Below are positions 32,191-44,459 of a stretch of 64,000 nt of DNA, in pieces (the first letter of the stretch is position 1; each line of letters begins with the position of its first letter). The stretch covers positions 47,823,062 to 47,887,061 of the forward strand of contig NC_063168.1 of NCBI RefSeq assembly GCF_023159225.1, read 5' to 3'. The notes under the pieces are model-generated. The model had not been told where the DNA came from. It made no database searches and saw only the letters and a list, made by a program, of their open reading frames with translations. This DNA is from Perognathus longimembris pacificus (lineage: Eukaryota > Chordata > Mammalia > Rodentia > Heteromyidae). The position numbers and the translations under genes are program-made.

Positions 32191-35100
32191 ACTTGGAAGA
32201 AAAAGAGTTTGATCTATTTCTTTAATAATGTTGTCTTGGAGCATGAACTCCTTGAAGGAAGGGAGTTCATGAATTCTTTCATGGTAGACAAGTTTATGTA
32301 ATGCATATGCAGACTCATTATATTTCTGTAGACCAGTAGCAAACTGCTATAGATCTTGGAACTTAGAATAAAAACTAAATCCTTTTTCTTTTGCAAGAAG
32401 GTATTTATTGAGAATCTACAAGTAGATTCTGGTACTCAGTAAATGCACCCACACATTAATTTTTGTGTGGGTTTCTAATTGGATTTAATTCACTTTCACT
32501 GGCTTTCTTATCTACACCCATGATCTGGAGACCTGACAGGACAATTATCACAAGAAGATAAGAAAGATACTGTGGCTAGTATGGCTGTCCTGGGCCTGAA
32601 AGGTATATATATGCTTCTAAATCCCCAGGCCAGCAACCAAAAGAATTCCCAGGTAATAGACTATCTTTCTCTAAGTCATTTGTTTTGCTTGGTCCAGGGG
32701 AGCCCATGTCATGGGTATTCATGTCAGGGTTTTATCTGTGGTATATAGAAATGGGGAGATGTCTAATCATAGGAGACTTGAATTAATCTCAGAATAAACC
32801 CTGCATGCTACTTGAGAGAAGGAAAAAAATGTTCTGTCTGACATTTCTTTTTTGGTCTCTTCTCTTTGCTATGATAACATCTGTAACTTTAACCCATATA
32901 GCAAGAAATATTTTCTCTGAGAAGCCCAACTCTTTAAGAAGGGCCTTCAAAATATACTATTTAAACTGAACCATGGCTCTAACTTGACACCACAACTATC
33001 TTTATGCTGGGAAAAATACAAAAATTCTAGAGTTGTTATATTGTTACCAGCCTTTTCACACCAGGACACAAGAGTGTTCTGAAGTTGAGATCAAAGTGCA
33101 CGAGCTGAGTTGTTGAGAGCAAAGAAGTTATCACGGTCCCTATGGACTCATGCTGGACTTCTCAGGACTGCAAACAGATTTTCTTCTCTCTCCAGCAGCA
33201 AAGTTCATGTTATCGTGAACTCCATCATTCCTCTTCCTTGGTCTCATCCTCAACAAATGATTGAAACAATGGTCTGGAGCCCATCTGCTTATGTTGCCAA
33301 ACAGCACTTCACTGATTTTTGCTAGGCAACTGCTATTGTACAAATCTAAATTCTTACTTACCATTGTTGACATAAAACAAATTTTTGGAAGAATATAGAA
33401 CACTGCTTACAAAAATACTACTTATTATCATGGACATATTTGATTACTCCTTTTCTCCTGTGTTTTAAAGAAATCTTGACTTCAGAAAGAAAGCCTTGAA
33501 GAATTAAGTGGGTTTTTTGTTGTTGTTGTTATTGGTGTTTTGCACATGGCACAGCTATACTAATGGTCAAGTTTGGATTGGAACCTTAGTTGCCAAATGC
33601 CTTGCCTAGGTTTTCTTTCCAGAATGAGAAATCTGAATGATAGTAAGAGACAGACATCATGATTTGAATTCACATCTTACAGAGCGATTATTTTTTTAAA
33701 AGCCTTCCAGGTGAAAAGCTAGTGTTTGAAGATATGCATCCTACTCATTCCAATCTCAACAGAGTCACACACATTTAAGCAGTGAAACTGAAGTCATTTG
33801 GGGTTCCTATTTCTCAATAAAGAGTTTTATAGAAAGAGCGCCTTGTTTCTATGCCCTGACACAATCGCAGGTAGAAGTGTCTGAAGAAAAACTCAGCTGC
33901 AGCTGACCCAATATGACAATCTCTGAACTGAGGCCAGGAAGCAGTGTACAATCTTCGAAATAGTGACACCCACCTGCCCCTTTTCCTGGAATTACAGTTA
34001 TTATATGTATTGCTTTATATAATTGGTCTTCTGTGTGCTTTCAGGAAATTTAGCCTTTAAACAATCATTAGCCTTACATATTCAAAGATCTGCATGTCAT
34101 TTGTCTTGCAAAATTTCTAGCAGATTCCCAAAACTCTATTGATTACTAGCAACCCAATCATTGTCATCATAATAAAAAAAAGTAATCTTATTTTACATTG
34201 TTGTATTGAGGGAGAGAGAATCATGTAATATATACAATTTTCGCCAACACCACAGTATTGAGAAATGTAATTTTCTGTGTATTCTCTTCTAAGAATACTT
34301 TCAATATTTCTGGATTGTCTCTGCACTCAGGAACAGGATTGAAATCTCCACTTTGGTATTTATCTGAGACTGTGATAGCTCAGTCGTCTGCCGCCAAATG
34401 CCAAGATAGGGGAATCTCATCATCCAGGGACCAGCTGCATGATGGGCAGTTAATAGATATATCAAACCTTAGGATATATGCTAAGCTGAAGAGATGATTG
34501 GTTGGTTGATACACTGATTGATTAGCATAGGGAGAATGGGTTTCTTCTTGACAACCTAAGATTATGCTTCAGCTAAGCTCAAATTGCTTACACCTCTTCT
34601 ATTGGGTTTAAAATTATAGTCCTGTCATCTAAAATCTCTCTTCAATGAAATTTTTACCATATATAAAAATTAAAGGGAAAAAGAAAGTAGGTGCACTGGA
34701 TAAGAGTAAATGGAGTAGATACATTTCATGCCAGTGTTGTTGACTTCACCAGGAAAAGTTGATAGGTAAATCCTGTTGAAAAATGTTACACATTTCACCA
34801 GTGATTACTGATTATCATATGCTAATTTTTTTGGGGGGAGTTCAGTATGTCCAAGTCATGAACAATATATTTTCATTAAAGTTAGATCTCCCCAGGTAAA
34901 ACCAAGAATGAAAGGAAAATCCTTTACTACTCTCTAAGGCCCAAAGACCCCCATCTTGGACTTTTAGTATTTTTAACTGCCAGGGTGCCTTTTGGGGAAA
35001 GCAAACAAAGGGTAGGTTTAGGGGGATTAGATTTGTATTTGAAGCAGCTTAACACAAGTAGTAACTTCTTTAATTAGCAGTAATGATTCTAAAGACAGTC

Positions 35101-35730
35101 CATGTGCATCTTGCGATATTTTAATATTGTTCCTGTTTCCCACACAAGTAGAATCAGATAAGCTTTACAATGAAAAAAAAAAAACAGATGAAGAAATACA
35201 ACTCTATTCTTTCAAACTCAAGCCTGATTTTTAAGTAATATTTGATAGTAATAATAACAATGATAATAAAAGAAACTCATGAAGACTGTGCCAAAGGGAA
35301 AGACTTCAGGCTTTACAAATATCTGATCATCTTAATTTACAATAAATTCATTAAAGATAAGCTTGATTTATGTGTTGTTAAAGATTCCATTTGCTTGTAC
35401 TATGAATTACTAGACTGGCTAAAGAAAGGACCTTGCTCTTTCCTTCCTCCCCATCCTTCTCCCTCAAAAAAATGCTAGGAAGCTTTAATTCAGCACTTTG
35501 AAGCACCTCCTCCTCTGCCTGAGCAAATAAGGATTTGGTTGCTGAATCACACTGGATAAGTGGTTCATTGAGAATGTTAAAATCTGCATTAATAAATAGG
35601 ACTGGGCTTCTCGGATTTTCCCCCTTCCTATCAGCTATGAGCGGTAGGGGATCAGCTGCAACTAAAATCCCCAGCTGAACAACCCACATACAACTCAGTG
35701 AGCAGACTTAAAACAAGGCCATTTATTGGT

Positions 35731-35745
35731 GACTGTTATGCAAAC
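35731..35745 (+). promoter_or_regulatory. SOX-OCT-like composite motif
   Basis: GACTGTTATGCAAAC matches the known SOX2-OCT4 composite pattern (CATTGTTATGCAAAT) at 12 of 15 positions, including the spacing between the SOX-like TTGT/CTGT and OCT-like ATGCAAA halves. The site sits in repeat-free DNA. Function is not shown. Confidence 0.3.
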
Positions 35746-36658
35746 AAAGCGTCCAAGTCTTAGAAACAGATGTCAACTGAAGCATATGCTTACTGTAAAC
35801 TGGAATTTGATTCTCTTTATAAAAATAGACATAAATGGGCCTTCAGAAAGTAGACTGCCTCTTGTTGTCTACCAATGCCTAACTTGATTCAGCCTAAAGC
35901 TTTTAAAGAGATGAATAGACTGATATGTGAGGGCAAAAGAATAAAAGTTAAAAAAAATTAAATTGGAAATAAATGATAACATGTTGGAGCAGTTCCCAGA
36001 AGCAATTTTACAGATTTTTTCCCCCCTCTAAAAACACAAGACAGGAAGTTAAAAGCTTACTACAGGTCACCATGGCATGTCGAGTTATCATTTCCTAGCA
36101 CTTAGGGTAGAAAAGAAACTACGTTCAGGTGGCCAGTTTCATAGCAAATACTTTCTACCCTTCCCTCTCTTTCTTTCACTCTCCCTTACCTCTTCTCACA
36201 TCTTGATGTCTTTTAAATGTCACTTATTTTACATGAGGCAGTTGGTGGAGACATGAGTCAACAGCAATCAGAACCATTATCCCCTGCAGCGAGTCCTGGT
36301 CTTAATGCATTGTGACACCTTTGCTGGCCGGCCACCGATTTACCTTTCTGCTTCTTAGGGAATTAAGTGGCATCATGTGAAAATGGTTGTGATATGAACA
36401 GCATGGGCATAACTGGTATTAAATTTACCTCTCAGCCTAAGTGAATTTTCCTCACATGTGACTAATCAAAATGAAAGCTTGTGGACCCAGGCTGAGCTGG
36501 CCAGCACTTCCCCACCCCTGGGACCAGGGCTATTTTGTTTTATCTCTTTGTACAAGCTGGCAGAAGTTTAAAGTGAAGGGGATAATCCAGCGCTGGTGTT
36601 CTTTATGAAATAACATCCTTACATGAAGAGGCTTTTAACTGTCTGTCGCTGTCCTCTC

Positions 36659-36679
36659 AAAAAAAAAAAAAAAAAAAAA
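36659..36679. repeat. Poly(A) run
   Basis: 21 A residues within candidate element E. No SINE or processed transcript precedes it, so it appears to be a stand-alone homopolymer. Confidence 0.95.
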
Positions 36680-36731
36680 GAGTGTGACAATCTCATTTTG
36701 CTGAGCACCGTCCCATGAAAAGGGAAAATAA

Positions 36732-36752
36732 TAGCCATGGCCGCCATGGCTA
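36732..36752. promoter_or_regulatory. 21-bp palindrome with CCGCCATGG core (YY1-like)
   Basis: Two 10-nt arms, TAGCCATGGC and GCCATGGCTA, are exact reverse complements around one central C. The core CCGCCAT matches the YY1-type motif, and both arms hold CCATGG. A site for a dimeric factor or a chance palindrome are both possible. Confidence 0.4.
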
Positions 36753-38385
36753 GCACTGACCTTACATGATCCATTATCCACTAAACACTTTAAAAGTCAG
36801 TTTTACATACACTGTGGGGGGAAATGAGGGAACTATCACAATCATTTTCACTTTAGTGAATTTGCCATCCATTTGAAGTCAGTCACTTGATATCTCAACA
36901 CATCGAGCCAGTGTCACAGCGTAATGCAAAAGAAAACACAACTGATTAAAAGATGCCCAGTACAGATACACTGGCACCCTATGATTTAAGACATTGGCTA
37001 GAAGTAATGATAGCAAAAGCAATGGCTTTGTGTGAACTTTCTTCAAACTTGAACATAAGAAAAAAAAGGACAGTAAAAAATGAAGTCCTTCAAATTTTTA
37101 GAAGTGCTTGACATTCCTTCAAAAATATGTTTTACTAACCACTTAGCGGAGATCAGTAGGTGCCAAAGGAAGTGCAGGCAGAGCAATTATCATCTTGCAC
37201 AGTCAGCCTGATGCTTATTCACAGACAAGAGTGGCTTGCATTCTACCACAAACCAACTGTGCATGTTGCTGATAATAGAGAGCAGAGGTATTGCTAAATT
37301 GGTACCGAAATAGCACACCTCGTTTACTTCCAGCAACTTATTTGTGGAAAGCAATGAAGGCAGGAATGTTTTCTCATAACTACGAGAATACCCAACTCAT
37401 TGTTAGCATTGAAATTAGTTTTTTGACATGGTGCATGCTATGCATTCACTTTTCCTTAAATAGGAACTCTGTGCCTAGAGCATAACACTAATAACATTTC
37501 TTTCCCATTGTGGATAATGCATCACTCTATTAAGAAATCATCTAGAAGTCTGACTAATAATTGGTCACTTTACAGTTCTTCACCCAGAAGTTCAAAGTCA
37601 GCTTTCTTTCATTTTGGTAGTGTGTTTGTTCTTGTATATTGTGCTCTGAAGCAAATACAGAGTGAGAAATGAAGGCAGAAGTAGCTGAGGGTGTGGTAGC
37701 AGTCACACTGTCATAGATTCAAATGGTAATTGCCAAAGTTTGAACCACATTTATAAAAGTTAATTTTAGTATTTCAGGGTATTGGGCAGACAAAAAAGAG
37801 AAGAATAGCCAAGGAAATGGATATAAAGACTTTACTTGCAGTCCTTTAAAAACTCTGAGTTTGACTTTGACTTTTCAGTTTCATCCTGAACTTCTACACC
37901 TTATTCTAATAGTCAACTGAGAAGAAATCAAGCTAGTTATTCAAAAAAGTCCGAGGAATCTGATGCATAAAGTGGGAGGAGGAGGCTTTTGAAATTCTTT
38001 AGGAACTAACACAACTTGAAAGTATGTCCGCTACTGGATTTCTAAGGGTTTTCTACTCAATAAAGAGTCTAGAAAACAGAAATTGACAAGTAGAATGAGA
38101 AAAAAAATGAGGTTTGGGGTAATATACAAATGAAAATTGAATAACACTGTCATTTTCATAAAACATACACATAGAATACCAGAGATAGCCATTTTTAGAG
38201 CTCATTAGGCTAATAAGAGATGGAAAAGAAGATCTCCAGAGAAGAAAACACTTAAAAGATACTTTGCAAACACTTGTACTTACACTGTAAGCCATGAGAG
38301 AAAAAAATGCACAAAATACCACAAGGCAGAATGTAAGCCACTAAGTTAGCTACTTTATAGTACCTTCTTTTTTCCCCCTCCTAAA

Positions 38386-38392
<7 letters not shown>

Positions 38393-38433
<41 letters not shown>
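38393..38433. repeat. (TG)n microsatellite
   Basis: An uninterrupted TG tract of about 41 nt, not attached to a SINE. Confidence 0.95.
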
Positions 38434-38436
<3 letters not shown>

Positions 38437-39369
38437 TGTGAAAAAGAACACCCAAACTATTGGTCTTTGGAATTTGATTACATACTTCAGAAGTGAGTCA
38501 GATATAATGAATCCAACTCCAGTTTGGGGGCAGATTGGTCATTTCAGATCTGTCTAAAGCTTCATTTGAAATGAGTGTGGTACCAAGGGGGCCACACTGC
38601 CCACTGATGAGCAAGCAGCTTCTTGACCTCAGGCAGGTTCGATATCCATGGCAATGTCTAACATGAGATGGAATGCCAACTTCATTTCCATTTTCAATGC
38701 CTACTTCATTTTTCCAAATGCTACATCTATCAGAAGAGCATAATCACAACTCTACTTTTTCTATGTCTACTTCCTATAAAAAAGAAAATCGCTCTCCAAA
38801 ACACTCATTAAGATTGCTTGAAGTTGTATGGTTGTAAAATTTTTCTAAGACTAGCAACCTAGCTAGGTAAAGAATAGAGCTAGGTCTGCTCAGTCTGGAT
38901 TCATACACAGAATGTCTATTTTTAGTTCCACTGGATGTGTCCTGGTTACTTTGGACAGCTTCCTGGAGTGCAGATTGATGAGAAGGTAGATCTAATAAAC
39001 CCACATGCCCACAAACTGATGACAATCTTTTACCCAGGTGTCCCTTCTGCTGAAAACACACAACTTGGTCCATCTTCTGCTCAACAGTACTTTGAGGAGG
39101 GGTGAGGATATTTTCTAACTAAAGTTCAAACTCTTGGCTCACGCAAAATAGTTATGGGTAAGATTACAATGGTTTTGCATAAGGAAGTTTTGATGAAGCC
39201 GTTTAGGAGGTAAATTCCCTTCAGGAATATTTTAGAAATTCTAAAATATCAAATCAAATCAGGCACAAATGAAAGCACAATAATTATCATTTGACTGATA
39301 TACAGGACCAAGGTAAAGCAAAACACAATTTTAAAGTACATTAGTATGTTTTCTGATGCTAACTAAATT

Positions 39370-39371
<2 letters not shown>

Positions 39372-39427
<56 letters not shown>
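39372..39427. repeat. (GA)n microsatellite
   Basis: 56 nt of perfect GA dinucleotides: a purine mirror repeat and a likely polymorphic site. Confidence 0.95.
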
Positions 39428-39429
<2 letters not shown>

Positions 39430-39594
39430 ACCCTGCAAAACTTTATAAGGGAAGAAGGCTAGTGCACTAGGAGGGAGCCGAAATTAAAAATGGAGAATTA
39501 CTATTAGCATCTATTAAACACTAGGCACTATGTGGGACTAGTCATAAATATGCACTTGCTTCGTGATCAAAATATTTTACATTATTAGACTGCC

Positions 39595-39705
39595 TCCTAC
39601 TGATGAAGAAACTGAGGCCAGGCAACTAGCTCAACACCTTCCTTCAAGTGACCAGGCTGGGCTCTGAATCTAGCCCAAGCTTTGTGATGCAGTGAATTAT
39701 AACAT
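39595..39705 (-). mobile_element. MIR fragment, minus strand
   Basis: 'GATGAAGAAACTGAGGCCAG', 'CAACTAGCTCAAC', 'CTGGGCTCTGAATCTAG' follow the inverted MIR core. Confidence 0.55.
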
Positions 39706-40195
39706 CCCATCTACAAGGTGAGTAAGCCCAAGGGATAGAAAGAGGTAATCTGACAGGAGATAATATTCACTGGGACTTTAGAACTTACTGAATTTGGAAC
39801 ATAAGGAGAAAGAATCTCAGGAATTATTTACACAGTTGGGTTTACGTGATAATGTCCAAATAATGTGCCTGTTTTGGGGATCAAATACTGTTTGGAGATG
39901 TGGTCAGTTGAAAGCATTAGGGAGATAGACTGGTCAGATCCACTGGAAATGTGAACTCGATTCAGCATCAAGGCTGAAGGTAGGATATGAATCGAAGAAA
40001 CAAACATACAGAGATTGCAATAAAAACTGTGAACGCAGATCAGGAAAGATGGGGAAGGAGGAGGAAATGAGACAAAAGACAGAATTCAGAAGACTGCTCC
40101 TCCACAGGGAAAAGTTGTGTTATAGCAGTGAGTTAGTTCATTGCCTCAGCCATAGTGTCACCATTTGTAAAATAAGGATGATTGAAGGATCAGTA

Positions 40196-40679
40196 GATAA
40201 AAGAAAGGAAGTATATACACACAATGGAATGGCAGTCAGTCTCTATAGAGCATGAATGAGGCTTGAAAAGCTTATGCTAAGTAAATCAAACCAATTATAA
40301 GGGGATATCCAATGTTGACTATGCCTATATGAGGTACCTACAGTGAAATTCATGGAGACAGAAAATAGGAGGATCACCAAGTGTGGGGGATGGAGAATAA
40401 TGAATTATTGTTTATTGAGTACAGAGTTTCAACCTCTAGAGAGTATGAGAGTGAGGGTTGTAAAAATGATGTGAATGGGCTAAGTGCTCATGTCTGGGTG
40501 CCTGTAATCCTAGATGCTCAGGAGGCTGAGATCTGAGGATCACAGTTTGAAGGCAGCCCAGGCAAGTCTGTGAGACTCTAATCTATGATAAACTACCAAA
40601 AAAAAAAAAAAAAAGCCTAAAGTGGACCTTGGCTCAAGTGGTAGAATGCTAGCCTTGAGCAAAAACCTCAGGGACAGTG

Positions 40680-40715
<36 letters not shown>

Positions 40716-40785
40716 ACACACACACACATCAATGATGTGAATGTTAATACCACCAAAATGTACACTAAAAATAAAATCAAGATTT
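40196..40785 (+). mobile_element. Old L1 3' UTR, plus strand, split by a SINE
   Basis: 'ATATACACACAATGGAATGG', 'GCTTATGCTAAGTAAATCAA', 'CTACAGTGAAATTCATGGAG' and 'GGATCACCAAGTGTGGGGGA' follow the L1 3' UTR. It resumes after the SINE at 40744 with 'ACCACCAAAATGTACACTAA'. Confidence 0.6.
40465..40743 (+). mobile_element. 7SL-Geo SINE with (CA)n tail and perfect 13-bp TSD
   Basis: The element is at 40478-40730 with direct repeats AATGATGTGAATG at 40465-40477 and 40731-40743. The 7SL-like half ('GCCTGTAATCCTAGATGCTC', 'GGAGGCTGAGATCTGAGGAT') is joined through a 17-nt A-run to the Geo half ('TTGGCTCAAGTGGTAGAATG', 'CTTGAGCAAAAACCTCAGGG'). Its tail is (CA)n at 40681-40729, inside the TSDs. The tail therefore belongs to the insertion. 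Confidence 0.9.
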
Positions 40786-40910
40786 GAAATGGAGATAAGA
40801 ATATCTATATAGTAGGATTGATATGAGCAGAAAACATAATATATAAAATCTTTGGCACAATATCTGACATGTAATTTGTCTTATCTGTCAATAAATACTG
40901 GTTTATTTTC
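40786..40910 (+). mobile_element. MIR-like fragment
   Basis: 'GGAGATAAGAATATCTATAT', 'AGTAGGATTGATATGAGCAG', 'TTGGCACAATATCTGACATG', 'GTCAATAAATACTGG' match the MIR 3' half. Confidence 0.5.
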
Positions 40911-42057
40911 CTCTCACTGGAAAGGAAGAAAATAAACAAGGAAAATAAGGAGGAAGGGAGGGAGAGAAGGTAATAAAAAGGGAATGAAAACCAGAAAGGC
41001 TATGGTATTTACAACAATGTAAAACACCACCAAGAATTACTAAAACCTGCTGAATGAGTTTCATTAGAGTGCAGAAACCAGTAGAAGAATTTACAGGAAT
41101 GAGAAATAATCAGCAATCAAACTAAGAAGTCAAAGAATTCAGATTTATATTCCGAAACCTTCAGGAATAGAGAAGAAAAAGATGGATAATACATGAAATG
41201 TAGTTTAAAGAAAAATTCTCACTACTATTTTCTGGATTGCTATTTTTTTTTTAAAGGATGGTAAATTCTGAGTATGCTTGTAAACAGAAGCAATTGGGGG
41301 AAAGGGACAGGTAAAAGATGCAATAGAAAGAACAAAACTGAACAGGATCAAGACCACGAGTGAAGGATTTAGTTTAGGAGAAGAGGGAGTCTCACCTTAG
41401 GCTGGAGAGAGAAGGAAAAAAAGATGGATAGCTGGGTGTTTTCCCCCCCTTGAGGGGAAGAAATCATTATATGCCAAGAATGAGAGGCTATTAGCAGGGT
41501 AGAGAAACAACAAAGCTGTATAATCAACTCTTAATTATCAGCATTTTGGTTTATCAGCTTCAAATCTTGCTTTCAAGCAAGTTAGCACTTACTCAGCTTA
41601 ATTACTTGCTTTGTTAGCATTTCAAACTCAATGTAATATAACTTTGTATGTGGCCTCCAGCTCAGTGGGGAAGCATTTTGACACCTGAACACTTAACCAC
41701 TTCCGTGGTTGGGGGAAGGAAGGATTTACAGTAGGGCACTTTGGTTGAGGCTGGGGGGCTTCGCAGCAGTCTGAAAGACAAGCAGTTAAGCTTTCCAGGT
41801 GTTACTGAGTGTTTTTTCATTGTGTGGAGCCATTATTTTGTTCACGGTGATTTCTCAGATCAGATATATCTATTTGTTCACTCAATCATTTATTCAACTA
41901 GAGTTTATTGAACCCCAGTTCCATGCCAGAGTCTGTACTCTGAGTTTTGGATACTAAGACATAGGAGGTAATAGAAAATATCAGATATTATTGTAAATTG
42001 CCAAGTATAAATCACAGTGGGTCCCCTCCCATGATCAACTTTTTAAAAAAACTTACT

Positions 42058-42155
42058 TAAGTAAGGAGGCATGGCTCAAGTGGTAGAGTGCTTGCTTAGC
42101 TGGTACAATGACCTGAGCGCAAACCCTAATACTGACCCCCCGCCCCGAAAAAGAG
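42058..42155 (+). mobile_element. ID-like SINE monomer
   Basis: 'GGAGGCATGGCTCAAGTGGT', 'AGAGTGCTTGCTTAGC' (A-box side) and 'CCTGAGCGCAAACCCTAATA' (B-box side). Its A-box region is nearly the same as that of the Geo half. Confidence 0.6.
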
Positions 42156-42889
42156 GAAGAATGTCTAAACAACAGTGAACTGATTATAATACAGTTGATT
42201 TATATATGGTAAGGTGGAGCAATGAGGTTTCTTGATAAAATCAATGAAACAATGTCAAATTTAGTCACTGAGAGATTCCACATAGACTTCTGTTACTGGG
42301 GAAATTTAGTTACCTTCTTTTTCCTTCAGCAATACTGAAGGCTTTGGTGCACTGAGACAGCGAACATGATTCAATCTTTTCTTTCTTCATTCACTATGAA
42401 GATCAGGTACGTTACTGATCTGGTATAAAGTGAAGGGCCCTGAGGGGCCTGGGTCCAAGTAGGCATTGGATTGTCTCAGTCTAAGAGCTTTGGAGCTCCG
42501 AGTGCTGAGTGTTTAAAGTCCCCTTAGTAAGCCACAGCTATTTGCTCCTACCCTGAAGATGTATTTGACTCTTCTCAATGCCAGCATCAGTATTTAAATC
42601 TTTGCTCATCTTTCTGATGGCCTCCTTTGTTCTCCAGTCTCCATACTCTTTCTTCTTCCCTTTCCCTTCATCCTCATTTTGTCTGGCTTTTTTCATCCAT
42701 TCTCTAGAGTACATACATAGGTTTTGCAGCAAGCCTCTTGGTTTTACAGCTTCTACCACCAAATCAGAGCCTCTCCTTTCCTTTTGAATCAGCCAACCAC
42801 ACTGGACAAGGGTACGCTATAGGTCTTAGACTATCTAATTTTAACGATTCTCACCCCCAGAATTGCCCATAATGCTCTTTTGTGGTTCC

Positions 42890-42997
42890 CTGAGACAGGA
42901 TCTGGCTTTGTAGGCCAGGTGATCCTGAACTCATGATCTCCCTGTATCAGCCTTCCTAGTGCTGGGATTAGTGGCATGAACCACCACTCTTGACTCC
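42890..42997 (-). mobile_element. B1 SINE, minus strand
   Basis: 'TGAGACAGGATCTGGCTTTG', 'CCTGAACTCATGATCTCCCT', 'CCTAGTGCTGGGATTAGTGG', 'CATGAACCACCACTC' are inverted B1 landmarks. Confidence 0.8.
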
Positions 42998-44459
42998 ATA
43001 TTGCTCAAACAGTTTCATACATATGAAGGTACTCTTAAGTCTAACTGGAAACATACAAGTGATTGAGATCATTACTCCTTGTTTCAGCACTATTTCAGTC
43101 TCTAAAGTTGCTATGGGAGAAAAATTACAGATAACTGAAGCATTGATTTATTTTGATTAATGGTTATGAAATAACTATAAGAACTGTGACAAAAAAAACC
43201 TACGAGTTCACTTAACCCTCAAATTATACAAGGCATTGTTATTGCTTAGTTGTTGTTTTTCTTATGTAACACAAGGTATTTGTAGTTTTTAAAGTGCTTC
43301 AGGGTTGGTATTATTTATCTCAATGAAGACTATAAAACTCTAATTGTATGAAAGTGTCTTGTAACCCAGAGCTTGGCTGATGGTCTGACTAGTTAAGCTA
43401 CTTTGAGGTTCTGAAATTGGGAAAGATAGGCACAATACAGTCTCCCACTGTGGCACAGTCCTCCCTGTGAATGAATAGGCCCTCTGCGCATGTTGAAAGA
43501 AACTAAATTGGAGAACGTCCCTAAACACAACTAAAAAGGAGCAGTGGCCTAATGGTTTTTTTTTTTTTTTTAAGGTTGTCTTGTTCTGCAAAAAAGTAAA
43601 TTCAAGAGGGGCTCAGCAAATGTCTAACTAACAGTAGCTGGGGCGGGGGGGGGGGGGGAAAGACCCTCACAAAGTGATTTATCGTTCCAGCCACCAAAAC
43701 TGGAAAAATGGCATTTCAAATCAAAATTGTCAAAAGCTTTCCCACTCCACTGTGCATGGCATTCAGTTGGGCAGGTTGCTCTGAGAGTGGAATGCACTCT
43801 TCCTGAGTAAGGACGTATTGCTGCCATTCACCAGACCTCCTTGCTAGCCTGCAAGCAGCTATCTCCCCATTATACATCCAAAGAGTAATCAGGGTGAAAA
43901 GGACAGTCAGTGTAAGAGGAAATAATTGCAGCTTAAACTACTCTTACTCATTAAGAAGCAAGACTATTTGGGGATCGTGGGGGAGGGGAGGGTCAGGGAG
44001 AATGGTATTGAGTTTTCATCATCCTGTCAGGGCAGGTCAAGTTTTAGCTCTAGCAATTTTGGCATGATTTTCTATAATCACATTACAGTTAAAAGTATAT
44101 TAATCACAGTAACTACCACCATCCTATGGTGAGAGCAATACTTGCAGAAGGGCAGGAACAGAATCTCAAGCCTGTTCTGGGTCGGACTCCATGTGTTGGG
44201 TTGGTTGCCTTTTTTTTTTTTCCCTTGGTGAAATGTGGTTAGAGAATCAGTAAAAATACATTCCTGAAAATATAACCATCCATCACCAGCACTCCTGCCT
44301 ACTCCATCCCTTAGCTGGCAACAAAAGAGAAATATGTGATAGGAAAGAAACAGAGATTAAAAAGGGTTGGGAGTTAAAATTTAAAAAGGTCAAACCAGCT
44401 GACAATATTCTACAGAGCAATCCAGGAAAAGGCAAGTGTAGCATGAGATGTCTCTAAAT

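Larger units (their letters stand above)
36160..37290. promoter_or_regulatory. Candidate conserved non-coding element cluster E
   Basis: About 1.1 kb repeat-free with complex, partly GC-rich text: 'CCCCTGCAGCGAGTCCTGGT', 'TGCTGGCCGGCCACCGATTT', 'GATAATCCAGCGCTGGTGTT', 'GAGCACCGTCCCATGAAAAG'. It retains CpGs and carries a 21-bp near-perfect palindrome. A 21-nt A-run (36659-36679) interrupts it. No exon structure is visible. Confidence 0.4.
32191..40195. other. 8-kb transposon-poor block
   Basis: Apart from microsatellites, poly(A) runs, a MIR-like stretch near 39.6 kb and possible L2 traces, I recognise no insertion in this block. No exon is supportable. Candidate regulatory elements within it are listed separately. 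Confidence 0.5.

Noticed and set aside
35378..35689. 103-codon minus-strand open frame in repeat-free DNA, with acceptor-like 'TTTGCTCAG' and 'TTAATGCAG' inside
   Set aside because: The translation looks somewhat protein-like but matches no family I know, and the acceptor-like sites fall inside the frame, so they do not bound it. Worth a dN/dS test against an orthologue, but not annotated.
38393..39427. (TG)n and (GA)n tracts as tails of hidden SINEs
   Set aside because: No SINE core could be found beside either tract, unlike the tracts at 3.2, 40.7 and 62.9 kb.
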